From DASQTB01 sp035642095 (GTDB lineage: Bacteria; Actinomycetota; UBA4738; CALAEC01), in the NCBI GenBank assembly GCA_035642095.1, contig DASQTB010000063.1, forward strand, positions 1 to 53,321: 53,321 nucleotides of DNA, written 5' to 3'. A model generated the notes under the pieces. The model had not been told where the DNA came from, did not search any database, and saw nothing but the letters and a program-made list of their open reading frames with translations. Shown here one piece after another: positions 8,353 through 17,700 of the stretch (within the stretch, counting starts at the first letter, position 1; each line of letters opens with the position of its first letter). Position numbers and translations under genes: made by a program.

Positions 8353-9216
8353 ATGAAGCCCGAAGACATCAAGAAGATCGGCGTGATCGGTTGCGGGATC
8401 ATGGGTTCGGGCATCGTCGAGGTCTGTGCCAGAGCCGGCGCCGCGGTGACGTACCTCGAGCTCGATGACGAGCAGGTGGAGCGGGGCCGAGCCCGGATCG
8501 AGAAGTCCCTGTCGAGGGGGGTCGAGCGCGGCAAGCTCAGCGAGGACGATCGCGTCGGGGCGATGTCCGCCATCCACGGGACCACCGACTACGAGGACGT
8601 GGCCGACGCCGACCTGGTGATCGAGGCGGCCACCGAGCATCTCCAGACGAAGCTGGAGATCTTCCGGGTCCTGGACGGGATCACCCGTCCGGACATCGTG
8701 CTGGCCACGAACACCTCGTCGCTCCCCATCGTGCAGATGGGCACCCAGACGAAGCGTCCCGACAAGGTCGTGGGCATGCACTTCTTCAACCCGCCGCCGG
8801 TGATGAAGCTGCTCGAACTGGTCCGGGCCATCACCACCTCGGACGAGACCATGGACTTCGCCCGGGGGATGGGGGAGCGCCTGGGGAAGACCGTCGTGGT
8901 GGCCAAGGACCGAGCGGGCTTCATCGTCAACTACCTGCTCACCTACTACCTGAACAGCGCCATCCGGATGCTCGAGGAGGAGTTCGCCACCAAGGAGGAC
9001 ATCGACACCGCGGTGAAGCTGGGTCTCAGCCATCCGATGGGTCCCTTCGAGCTGCTCGACCTGATCGGCCTCGACACGATGATGTCGGTGGCCGAGGTCC
9101 TGTACGACGAGTTCCGGGACCCCGACGTGGCCCCGCCGCCGATGGCCCGCCGGATGGTCCACGCCGGCTTCCTCGGCAGGAAGAGCGGCAAGGGCTTCTA
9201 CGACTACTCCTCGTAG
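8353..9216 (+). CDS. hbd: 3-hydroxybutyryl-CoA dehydrogenase
   Basis: The 287-residue protein has the family's usual length. The NAD-binding motif GCGIMG is at 13-18, LATNTSSLPI is the conserved substrate-side strand, and MHFFNPPPVMKL contains the catalytic His143 with its neighbouring Asn-Pro. The C-terminal dimerisation domain ends in the typical GRKSGKGFYDY. It oxidises 3-hydroxybutyryl-CoA to acetoacetyl-CoA or runs in reverse. With thiolase (25561) and ccr (19671) it can supply crotonyl-CoA once a crotonase, not in this window, is added. ATG 8353 is preceded by GGGAGGAG; GTG 8350 is an equally placed alternative. The stop overlaps the GTG of the amidohydrolase by one base. Confidence 0.93.
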   Translation: MKPEDIKKIGVIGCGIMGSGIVEVCARAGAAVTYLELDDEQVERGRARIEKSLSRGVERGKLSEDDRVGAMSAIHGTTDYEDVADADLVIEAATEHLQTKLEIFRVLDGITRPDIVLATNTSSLPIVQMGTQTKRPDKVVGMHFFNPPPVMKLLELVRAITTSDETMDFARGMGERLGKTVVVAKDRAGFIVNYLLTYYLNSAIRMLEEEFATKEDIDTAVKLGLSHPMGPFELLDLIGLDTMMSVAEVLYDEFRDPDVAPPPMARRMVHAGFLGRKSGKGFYDYSS

Positions 9217-10055
9217 TGCCCCGGGCCGTCGACCTCCACGTCCACCTTCCCACGGAGGACTGGCTGCGGAACGCCATCGGGCCGCATCTCGAGGCCACCG
9301 AGCGCTACTTCCGCCGATCGCCGGAGCGAAAGACGGTGGACCAGGTGGCCGACGAGTACCGGGAGCATGACGTCCTCGGCGTCGTCCTCGACTGGGACGA
9401 CCACACGGTGACCGGACGTCCCTGGCTGGGGAACGAGTTCATGGCGTCCCTGCCGGAGCGCTATCCCGGCGTCCTCTTGGGTTTCGGTTCGGTCGATCCG
9501 CACGCCGAGGACGCCCTCGACCAGCTGAACCGAGCGGCCGACCTCGGCCTTCGGGGTCTCAAGTTCCACCCCACGATGCAGGCCTTCCATCCGGGCGACG
9601 AGCGCTTCTACCCGCTGTGGGAACGTGCCCAGGACTTCGGCCTGGCCCTGCTGTTCCACACCGGGACGTGCGGGATCGGGGCGGGGACACCGGGAGCGGG
9701 CGGGACCAAGATCCGCTTCTCCCATCCCGGCTTCCTGGACGCGGTGGGGGCAGATTTCCCCGGCGTGACCTGGATCGCGGCGCATTTCGGCTGGCCGTGG
9801 TTCCAGGAGTGTCTGGCCATCGCCATGCACAAGTCGAACGTGTGGATCGAGCTCAGCGGGTGGGCCCCGATGTACCTGCCGCCCGAGGTGGTCCGGGAGG
9901 CAGAGAAGCGGCTGAACGAACGGACGCTGTTCGGCAGTGACTACCCGTTCATCGAGCTCGACCGGTGGTTCCGGGAGTTCGACGGCCTCGGATTCCCGGA
10001 AAGCGCGCGGGAGGCGATCCTGTGGCGGAACGCCTCCCGCTTGCTGGCCCTGTGA
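9216..10055 (+). CDS. amidohydrolase family 2 (ACMSD-like) metal-dependent hydrolase/decarboxylase
   Basis: The 279-residue protein starts at GTG 9216, sharing its G with the hbd TAG stop. Metal-site motifs of the amidohydrolase_2 superfamily are visible: DLHVH at the N-terminus, LKFHP mid-chain, LFHTGTCG, AHFGWPW, and FGSDYPF near the C-terminus with the conserved Asp. The family covers ACMSD, gamma-resorcylate decarboxylase and lactone hydrolases, so the substrate is open. Position directly after hbd suggests a carboxylic or CoA-derived metabolite, which is inference. No signal peptide; cytoplasmic. Confidence 0.8.
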   Translation: MPRAVDLHVHLPTEDWLRNAIGPHLEATERYFRRSPERKTVDQVADEYREHDVLGVVLDWDDHTVTGRPWLGNEFMASLPERYPGVLLGFGSVDPHAEDALDQLNRAADLGLRGLKFHPTMQAFHPGDERFYPLWERAQDFGLALLFHTGTCGIGAGTPGAGGTKIRFSHPGFLDAVGADFPGVTWIAAHFGWPWFQECLAIAMHKSNVWIELSGWAPMYLPPEVVREAEKRLNERTLFGSDYPFIELDRWFREFDGLGFPESAREAILWRNASRLLAL

Positions 10056-10061
10056 AGAACG

Positions 10062-10694
10062 CTAGTTCTTCGAGTTCCCCGGCTTCCCCATCAGCTTCCC
10101 GTTGACATCCAGGTTGTCCAGTCGGACGAAGCCCGGACCGACGTCGGTGCCCTCGTCGAAGACGACGTGGACGGCCTGGGCCTGGGCCACACCGAACCCC
10201 GGCCACACGGTGGTCGGGCCGACCCCTGAATACACGGCGTCGGCGGTGGTGAACCGGACCCGGTTCCACATGTCGCCCTGCGAATCGACCATCGTTCCGA
10301 CCACGTCGCCCCAGCTGCAGCCGAAGAAGAACACGCTGCCGTCGGTCAGCGTGACGTTGTACCTCGGCGCGCCGGCGCCGCAGTGGCCGCCGACCTCGTA
10401 GTCGAATCCCAGCTCGGTGAGCACCAGGTTCTTGACCTTGCTGATGGCCGTCCCCGCGGAGGCCACCGTGGCGGTGGGGCCTTCCTTCTTCAGGACCAGG
10501 GCGTGGTCGCTCTTCCCGGCGTCGCCCAGGCCCTGATGGGTCACCCAGGCCGAGGAGACGATCCCGGTGGCCCCCGGATCGAAGGTGAACGGCTTGGCCT
10601 TGAACTTGGTCTTCTTCGCGGCCAACGCCGGCGGGGCCACCATCAGAGCGACCACCAGGCCGAGCAGGACGAAGCGCCATCTGCGCTCATGCAT
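10062..10694 (-). CDS. secreted protein of unknown function
   Basis: The 210-residue protein has a clear signal peptide (MHERRWRF, hydrophobic core LLGLVVALMVA, cleavage near ALA-AK). The mature part is rich in beta-prone segments and contains two Cys (about GGHCGAG and FFGCSWG) that could form a disulfide. No recognisable enzyme motif. Start ATG 10694 is strongly supported by the Shine-Dalgarno GGAAGGAGGT just upstream (10701-10710 on this strand). A 6-bp hairpin (arms 10713-10718 and 10723-10728) sits right before the RBS and could affect translation. Monocistronic between convergent and tandem neighbours. Confidence 0.8.
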   Translation of the reverse strand: MHERRWRFVLLGLVVALMVAPPALAAKKTKFKAKPFTFDPGATGIVSSAWVTHQGLGDAGKSDHALVLKKEGPTATVASAGTAISKVKNLVLTELGFDYEVGGHCGAGAPRYNVTLTDGSVFFFGCSWGDVVGTMVDSQGDMWNRVRFTTADAVYSGVGPTTVWPGFGVAQAQAVHVVFDEGTDVGPGFVRLDNLDVNGKLMGKPGNSKN

Positions 10695-10776
10695 GATCGA
10701 ACCTCCTTCCACGGGTCCCAACGGACCCCCTGGCTCTTCATCGGCACGAATCCCGTCGTTCCTGTAGCGGTAGGTG

Positions 10777-11877
10777 TCAGGGCCGCCCAAGGGCGGCCAG
10801 CGCCGCCTCGACGTCCGAGCCGTCGTTGTAGGCGTGAAAGCCCAGGCGAAGCGAGCCCCCCCGGACGGCCCCCACCACCCGGTGATCCAGGAGGCGCTGC
10901 CGAAGGCCCGCCGGATCGGAGACCCGAAGGGCAACGGTTTGGCTGGGCACCTCCACGGGGACCAGGCCGAAGCCCCGCGCGACGGCCTCCTCCCGGAACG
11001 CCGAGGCGAGACCCAGGCAGTGGGTCTCGACCTCACCGGCGTCGAAGGATGAGATCAGGTCGAGCGCGGCCCGGGCGCCGATCCACGCGAACCAGGCCAG
11101 CGTGGTGTCCAGCCGGCGCCCGCTTTCCGGGAGCTCGAGCGGGCCGCCGTAGTAGTCGGCGTACGGCTCGGCCACGGTCTTCCACGACGGGGCCAGGGGC
11201 CGTAGCTCCGCCAGCCGGTCCGGCCGGACCCACAGCCAGGCCGCGCCGCGAGGGGCCAGCAGCCATTTGTAGCCGTGGGCGGCGACGTAGTCCGCTTCGG
11301 CTCGGCCTGCGTCGAACCGGAGCGCGCCCAACGACTGGGTCAGGTTGACGAACAGCCGGGCGCCGATCTCCCGGCATCGCCGGCCGATGTCCTCGATCCG
11401 GACCCGGAACCCGTTCGAGGACTGGACCTCGGTCACCGCCACGAGGGCGGTGTGGTCGTCGACGGCCTCCAGGATGGCGCCGGTCCGGACCACGCCGTCC
11501 ACCGCGGGAACCTCGACCACGTCGAACCCCCGGTCCCGGAGGGCCAGCCACGGAAACAGGTTGCTCTGGAACTCGCGGGCTCCGACCACCACCCTGCCCG
11601 ACGTGAGGGACGCGGCCACGGTGGCCGCGGCCTCGGCCACCGACGACACCAACGACACCGGCCCGTCCCGGTCCCCGATCAGCCGGGCGAATATCGTCCG
11701 GGTGGCGTCCGCCTCCTCCTCCCAACCCTGCCACGAGAACTCGCCGGACTCCCACTCGCTCTCCGCCCGGCGGACGGCCTGCAGCACGGGCCGAGCGGCC
11801 GGGGAGGCGGTCGGGGTGTTGAGGTACACCACACGCTCCAGGGCCGGGAACAGCGACCGGAGGTCGTCCAGGTTCAC
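10777..11877 (-). CDS. class V aminotransferase / cysteine desulfurase-fold PLP enzyme
   Basis: The 366-residue fold-type I PLP enzyme has the Schiff-base lysine in AAHGYKWLLAPRGAAW (Lys204), preceded by QSLGALRFD. The family includes SufS, kynureninase, EgtE and isopenicillin N epimerase; no Cys-loop diagnostic of desulfurases is evident. An unusual point: the strand that normally supplies the Asp pairing with the PLP pyridine nitrogen reads LFVNLTQS, with Asn178 in the expected Asp position. GTG 11877 overlaps the GT4 stop (GTGA), making this the last gene of the minus-strand operon. Substrate unknown; a link to a modified sugar or amino acid is speculative. Confidence 0.82.
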   Translation of the reverse strand: MNLDDLRSLFPALERVVYLNTPTASPAARPVLQAVRRAESEWESGEFSWQGWEEEADATRTIFARLIGDRDGPVSLVSSVAEAAATVAASLTSGRVVVGAREFQSNLFPWLALRDRGFDVVEVPAVDGVVRTGAILEAVDDHTALVAVTEVQSSNGFRVRIEDIGRRCREIGARLFVNLTQSLGALRFDAGRAEADYVAAHGYKWLLAPRGAAWLWVRPDRLAELRPLAPSWKTVAEPYADYYGGPLELPESGRRLDTTLAWFAWIGARAALDLISSFDAGEVETHCLGLASAFREEAVARGFGLVPVEVPSQTVALRVSDPAGLRQRLLDHRVVGAVRGGSLRLGFHAYNDGSDVEAALAALGRP

Positions 11878-12986
11878 GCTCGGACCTTGTCGTACACGTC
11901 GATGGTCATCCGAGCGGTGCGGCGCCATGAGAACTCGGCCGCTCGCTCCCGGCCCATCGTGGCCAGGCGCACGGCCTCATCGCCGTCGGTGAGGATCCGC
12001 TCCAGGGCGGCCGACAGGTCGCGAACCGATCTGGGTTCGACGATCACGGCGGCCCGGCCGGCGATCTCGGGGAGCGACGAGGCGCTGGAGGTGATGGTGG
12101 GAACCCCCCGGGCCATGGCCTCCAGGACGGGGAGCCCGAACCCCTCGTACAGCGAGGGGTAGCAGAACGCCTCGGCCCCCCGATACAGGGCATCCAGATC
12201 GGCCTCGGGAACCGGTCCGGTGAGGATCACCCGGCCCGGCCCCGGCACCGCCACCTCCCGATGGAGTCGCTGCGAATGCCAGCCCAGCGGTCCGGTCAGG
12301 ACTAGGGCGTGGGGAAGCCGGACCGCCGTCCGCCGGTACGCGCGGATGAGCCGAACGAGGTTCTTCCGCGGTTCCAACGTCCCCACGAAGAGGACATACG
12401 GCCGGGGGATCCGAAGTCGTCGGAGGGCCGGCTCCGGATCGTCGGGCCGGGCCGGGAGGGAAGCGGCGAGGGGGATCACGTGGATCCGGGCCGGGTCGAC
12501 CCGGGCCATCCGGACCAGGTCGGCGGCGGTGCGGCTCGAGATGGCGATGATCGCGTCCGCCCGGCGAGCGGCTCGTCTGAGGCCCGTGCGGTACAGGGTG
12601 CGCCACGCCGCCGGGTACAGCCGGGGGAAGAGGCGGAAGGCGAGGTCGTGGACGGTGATCACGACTCGCTGGGACGGGCCCGCCGGGGGGACGGCCACCG
12701 GAGACGGAAGGTGGAGGATGTCGAGGGCGGCGAGGCGTCGGGGGAGCGAGGGCCGTCCGACGGCGTTCCACGAGGGATACAGACCACGGATCCCCCGCTG
12801 GAGCTGGACCGGATGGAGCGAGGCGAGATCCTCCGGCGGGGGACGCCGCCACCGGGAGTGGAAGGGGGTGATCTCCAGGGAATCGTCGGCCGCGGTGAGG
12901 GCGGGAAGGAGCTCCCTGACGTAGGTCCCGATCCCCCCGGGGACGCGGGCGAACAGCTGGTCGACGTGGAAGGCGACGGAGGTCAC
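11874..12986 (-). CDS. GT4 family glycosyltransferase
   Basis: The 370-residue GT-B glycosyltransferase has an N-terminal domain with the glycine-rich acceptor loop (RVPGGIGTYVREL) and VVITVHDLAFRLFPR. The C-terminal domain carries LFVGTLEPRKN and the nucleotide-sugar-binding EX7E-type region YPSLYEGFGLPVLEAMARG. It closely resembles the second GT4 at 33553 (shared ITVHDLAFR, LEPRKNL, SLYEGFG), so the two look like paralogues. It lies between a cupin and an aminotransferase gene with 4-nt overlaps on both sides, in an operon headed by accD, an unusual place for a glycan gene. Donor and acceptor unknown. Confidence 0.88.
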   Translation of the reverse strand: MTSVAFHVDQLFARVPGGIGTYVRELLPALTAADDSLEITPFHSRWRRPPPEDLASLHPVQLQRGIRGLYPSWNAVGRPSLPRRLAALDILHLPSPVAVPPAGPSQRVVITVHDLAFRLFPRLYPAAWRTLYRTGLRRAARRADAIIAISSRTAADLVRMARVDPARIHVIPLAASLPARPDDPEPALRRLRIPRPYVLFVGTLEPRKNLVRLIRAYRRTAVRLPHALVLTGPLGWHSQRLHREVAVPGPGRVILTGPVPEADLDALYRGAEAFCYPSLYEGFGLPVLEAMARGVPTITSSASSLPEIAGRAAVIVEPRSVRDLSAALERILTDGDEAVRLATMGRERAAEFSWRRTARMTIDVYDKVRA

Positions 12987-13285
12987 GCCGCTCTGGGTGC
13001 CTCCACACACCGCACGCCGTCCCGTCCGACCGTCGCTGCGTGCGGCGTGCCCGGCTCGATGTCGAGACGGTCGCCGGGCCGGAGCTCGACGTCGCCGTGG
13101 GGAAGGTGGAACACGATCGAGCCCTCGGCGCAGTACAGGACCTTGTGATACGGGTGGTCGTGGCTGCCGTACCGATCCCCCGGGGGGTTGGACCACCACC
13201 GGACCTCGGTCAGCCCCTCCTGCTGCAAACGCGCCTCGAGCTGCCACGCGCTGGGCGGGGGGCCCTCGTTCGGACTGAGGACCAC
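12983..13285 (-). CDS. small cupin-domain protein
   Basis: The 100-residue single-domain cupin has motif 1 in HDHPYHKVLYCAEGSIVFHL (two His and a downstream Glu as likely metal ligands) and motif 2 in LRPGDRLDIEPGTPHAA. Metal-binding beta-barrels of this size serve as isomerases, dioxygenases or sensors; this one is too short to be RmlC. The GTG start at 13285 is one base after the CoA-transferase stop, and the end overlaps the GT4 start. Function unknown. Confidence 0.8.
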   Translation of the reverse strand: MVLSPNEGPPPSAWQLEARLQQEGLTEVRWWSNPPGDRYGSHDHPYHKVLYCAEGSIVFHLPHGDVELRPGDRLDIEPGTPHAATVGRDGVRCVEAPRAA

Positions 13286-13286
13286 G

Positions 13287-14492
13287 TCAGATAACTCCCT
13301 CCGAACGCAGCCGCTCGAGCTCCTCGGGCCCCACCCCGAGCTCCTCGGTGAACACTTCGTGATTCGATGCGCCCAGGGGCAGCCCCGGGTGACGCACCCT
13401 CCCGGGCGTCTCCGAGAGCCGAGGTTGGACGTCGGGGAGCACGACCTCGCCCAACTCTTCGTCCTCCACCCGGATCAGGGTGCCCCGGGCTCGGTACTGG
13501 AGATCCGAATCGATCTGCTGGATGTCGTACACGGGCGACGCGGCGGCCTGGTGAGACTCGAACGCCCCCATGACCTCCTGGAGCGTGTGGGCCCCGACCC
13601 ACTCTTCGACCACCCGGTCCAGGGCCTCGCCGTGCTCCAGCCGGGCCTCGTTCGTGGCGAAGCGGCGATCGCGGGCCAGCTCCGGCTGGCCCATAGCGGC
13701 GAAGATCCGTTCCGCCACCGACTGCGACGTCCCCGACACCGCGACCCATCGATCATCCGCTGTCCGGTAGGCGCCCCGCGGGGCGACGTACGGCAGCCGG
13801 CTGCCGTGCCGGCCGGTCACCAGACCCAGGCGGTCGAACGCGGCGGCCACCGGGCCGGTGATCCCGAAGAGTCCCTCGAACAGCGACTGGTCGATCACCT
13901 GGCCCCGCCCTCCTCGAGCGTCGCGGTGGTACAGGGCCACCATCACCGCGAACGCTCCGAGCAGCGCGGCGACCTCATCCGCCAGGGCGATCGGCGGAAG
14001 GAGGGGCGGTCCGTCCGGATCCCCGTTCATGTGCACGAACCCGGACATGGATTCGGCCAGCGTGCCGAACCCCGGTCGCGAGGCGTAGGGACCGGTCTGC
14101 CCGAAGCCGGAGACCCGAAGGAGCACCAGGCCGGGATTCCGTTCCAGCAGCACGTCAGGCCCCAGTCCCCACCGCTCGAGCGTCCCCGGCCGGAACGACT
14201 CGACCAATACGTCCGTCCGCTCGACCAGACGGAGGAACAGGTCTCGCCCCCGCTCCGCGGACAGCAGCAAGGTCACCGGGCGCTTGTTGCGGGAGAGGTG
14301 CTTCCACCACAACGCCACGCCGCCGGCCCGCCACCCGAAGGCGCGGGTCGTATCGCCGGTCACGGGGTGCTCGACCTTGATGACGTCGGCGCCGAAGTCG
14401 CCCAGGCGGGTGGCGGCGCCCGGACCGCCGATCACGGTGGCGACGTCCAGCACCCGAACGCCCTGGAGGGGAAGGGGGCGATCGTCGCTCAT
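13287..14492 (-). CDS. family III (CaiB/BaiF) CoA-transferase
   Basis: The 401-residue protein is of usual family length. It opens with LQGVRVLDVATVIGGPGAA, then LGDFGADVIKVEHPVTGDTTR and NKRPVTL, which are diagnostic of CaiB/BaiF/Frc enzymes. VSGFGQTGPY and the segment PIALADEVAALLGAF, with the expected catalytic Asp, are present. Known role: transfers CoA between carboxylic acids via an aspartyl anhydride. The substrate cannot be read from sequence. ATG 14492 overlaps the stop of the DUF2007-like gene (ATGA). Placement after accD-accE suggests it activates or recycles a dicarboxylic or branched acyl group. Confidence 0.9.
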   Translation of the reverse strand: MSDDRPLPLQGVRVLDVATVIGGPGAATRLGDFGADVIKVEHPVTGDTTRAFGWRAGGVALWWKHLSRNKRPVTLLLSAERGRDLFLRLVERTDVLVESFRPGTLERWGLGPDVLLERNPGLVLLRVSGFGQTGPYASRPGFGTLAESMSGFVHMNGDPDGPPLLPPIALADEVAALLGAFAVMVALYHRDARGGRGQVIDQSLFEGLFGITGPVAAAFDRLGLVTGRHGSRLPYVAPRGAYRTADDRWVAVSGTSQSVAERIFAAMGQPELARDRRFATNEARLEHGEALDRVVEEWVGAHTLQEVMGAFESHQAAASPVYDIQQIDSDLQYRARGTLIRVEDEELGEVVLPDVQPRLSETPGRVRHPGLPLGASNHEVFTEELGVGPEELERLRSEGVI

Positions 14493-14728
14493 GTCCGACC
14501 GAGCCGCTCGATGACCTGCCGGGCCTCCGCGCTCCGGTGCTCGGGGACCAGCACCCGGATCGGCTGGCCGAGCAGGGCCGAGGTCCCGGGACCGTAGTAG
14601 CTCGCCTCGGCCTCCGGGAAGACCCGGGCCGGAATCCCATCGGCCCCGAGCCTCCCCGCCAGCAGCCGGGCCTCCTCCTCGCGGGCGAACGAGGCCACCT
14701 CCACCCACCGCCCCGCCGGTCCGGTCAC
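14489..14728 (-). CDS. DUF2007-like small protein
   Basis: The 79-residue protein starts at GTG 14728, overlapping the accE stop by GTGA. The sequence WVEVASFAREEEARLLAGRL ... GIPARVFPE ... PIRVLVPEHRSAEARQVIERL fits the DUF2007 fold (beta-alpha-beta-beta-alpha-beta, a PII/ACT-like 'signal transducing' domain). It is a relative of the N-terminal part of the gene at 7935. Because it is coupled on both sides within the carboxylase operon it may act as a small regulator or chaperone; no function is established. Confidence 0.7.
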   Translation of the reverse strand: MTGPAGRWVEVASFAREEEARLLAGRLGADGIPARVFPEAEASYYGPGTSALLGQPIRVLVPEHRSAEARQVIERLGRT

Positions 14729-14976
14729 TTCGCGTCGCCGCGGCCGATCAGGGGAGGCGGGCCGCCCCGAGCGAACGGCACGGCGCCCCGGAACCGCCAC
14801 GGTCGGTCGGTCGTTCGCCGAACCTGGAGGGCGCCCATCCTCAGGGCCTCGGCCCGGCCGGCCACCGCCCACGGCGACGGCCCGTCCCGGTCCGCCCCCA
14901 GGATCCGCTCGAGGGCGGCGATGACCGCCCGCTGCTCCTCGGCCGAGACCTCGGGTGGCAGCTCGTACCGCGGCAT
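14725..14976 (-). CDS. accE: acyl-CoA carboxylase epsilon subunit
   Basis: The 83-residue protein opens with a short basic/acidic helix (LPPEVSAEEQRAVIAALERIL) and has the hallmark SPWAVAGRAEALR (the WxxxGR-type motif of actinobacterial AccE), followed by a Pro/Arg-rich tail (PWRFRGAVPF). In actinobacteria the epsilon subunit bridges or activates the alpha and beta subunits of acyl-CoA carboxylases. Four nucleotides separate it from accD, the classical accD5-accE5 arrangement. Confidence 0.8.
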   Translation of the reverse strand: MPRYELPPEVSAEEQRAVIAALERILGADRDGPSPWAVAGRAEALRMGALQVRRTTDRPWRFRGAVPFARGGPPPLIGRGDAK

Positions 14977-14980
14977 CGGC

Positions 14981-16576
<1,596 letters not shown>

Positions 16577-16749
16577 GATCCGAGCGAGTGTAGCCCGTCC
16601 CCGGTCGGTGACGGGCCGGTCGGGCCTGTACCTCCCCTGGACGCCGACAGGGTGGCGCTGGTGGATGGAGGTCGGCCGGGGGGTCGGTTCCGCGTCGATC
16701 GGGCCCGCCTCCGTGATCGTGTCAGACCCCCGGATTAGCCTTCGCTGAG
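16577..16749. promoter_or_regulatory. divergent promoter region between accD and the PD-(D/E)XK nuclease gene
   Basis: The minus-strand TACACT (16592 to 16587) lies 10 nt before the accD ATG, and the plus-strand TAGCCT (16736-16741) lies 8 nt before ATG 16750. Both look like -10 elements of leaderless transcripts. The central 140 nt is GC-rich with no ORF or RNA gene recognised. Confidence 0.45.
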
Positions 16750-17691
16750 ATGGCCCTGACCCCGGTGCAGGAACGGACCCTCCTCGACGTGATGGGGGGC
16801 GGGGGCCCCAGGCCCCTGTTCGACCGGTCACTGGCCGACGAGCTTCGCCAGGACCTCGAGCACCGGCTCCGCCCCGCCGTGGAGCGCCTGGGCGAGGGCC
16901 GGGACCTGTGGCTGACCAAAGCCAAGCTGACGAACCTCCATCAGCGATGCGAGGGCCTGTTCCAGGCCAACGAGCTGGACGAGGGCGTCTTCACGTACGG
17001 GCCTCAGCTCGCCGTGGGAAACGTCGTCCACAAGGCCGTCGAGATCGGCGTGTACGCCCGGGACCTGGAGGACGCCGATCTGGCCGAACGGGCGGTGGAG
17101 CGCCTGGGAGCGGGTGACGACGGCTTCGCCGCCTACCTGGGGCTCCTCGACCCCGTCGAGGTGGCGGAGCTGGTCGGCGAGGCCATCCGCCAGCTGTCGT
17201 GGTTCCGGGCCACGTTCCCGCCCCTCGAGCGGTCATGGAACCCGGTCGTCGAGTGGCCGCTCCGGGTCCCGGCCGCGGGCGGGCAGGTCGTGCTCTCGGC
17301 CCGGCCCGACCTGGTCCTCGGTGGTCCTGATCGGGACGACCCGATGCGGGCCCGGAGGCTCGTCCTCGAGCTGAAGGGAGGGCAGGAGCGGCCGGAGCAG
17401 GAAGACGATCTCCGGTTCTACGCGCTGGTGATGGCCCTCACCCACGGGGTTCCCCCGTTCCGGGTGGTGAACGTCAACCTTCAGGCCGGATCGTGCCGGG
17501 TCCAGGTCGTCACGGAGGACCTGCTCCGATCCGCCGTGCGCCGGGTGGCCGACGCGGCGGTCAAGGCGGCCGAGATCCTGACCGGGCGGCCACCCCGGTT
17601 GCAGGGAGGCCCGTGGTGCCGGTGGTGCCCCCGGAGCCAGACCTGCCCGGCCTCCTCCGTCCGGGAAGGAGCGGCCGCGGCGGAGGCGTAA
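16750..17691 (+). CDS. stand-alone PD-(D/E)XK nuclease (RecB/Cas4-like) with putative 4Fe-4S cysteines
   Basis: The 313-residue protein has the order of motifs seen in RecB-family nucleases: His in GNVVHKAVE (His94), Asp in ARPDLVLG (Asp187), ExK in VLELKGG (Glu207, Lys209) and the QxxxxxxY-type helix QEDDLRFYALVM. Cys67 in the N-terminal helix plus Cys290, Cys293 and Cys299 (C-x2-C-x5-C) reproduce the four-cysteine 4Fe-4S arrangement of AddB, AdnA and Cas4. There is no helicase domain and no CRISPR or recombination gene nearby, so its partner is unknown. Probably a DNA exonuclease in repair or defence. It is 9 nt upstream of the Clp-N/zinc-ribbon gene, but that gene appears to have its own -10. 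Confidence 0.75.
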   Translation: MALTPVQERTLLDVMGGGGPRPLFDRSLADELRQDLEHRLRPAVERLGEGRDLWLTKAKLTNLHQRCEGLFQANELDEGVFTYGPQLAVGNVVHKAVEIGVYARDLEDADLAERAVERLGAGDDGFAAYLGLLDPVEVAELVGEAIRQLSWFRATFPPLERSWNPVVEWPLRVPAAGGQVVLSARPDLVLGGPDRDDPMRARRLVLELKGGQERPEQEDDLRFYALVMALTHGVPPFRVVNVNLQAGSCRVQVVTEDLLRSAVRRVADAAVKAAEILTGRPPRLQGGPWCRWCPRSQTCPASSVREGAAAAEA

Positions 17692-17693
17692 TG
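17688..17693 (+). promoter_or_regulatory. putative -10 element (TAATGT) for the Clp-N protein gene
   Basis: TAATGT overlaps the preceding TAA stop and ends 7 nt before GTG 17701, the spacing expected for a leaderless start. Confidence 0.4.
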
Positions 17694-17700
17694 TTGGCTC

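Noticed and set aside
12983..13285. The small cupin as a displaced RmlC
   Set aside because: At 100 residues it is far shorter than RmlC (about 180-200) and lacks its catalytic His/Asp context.
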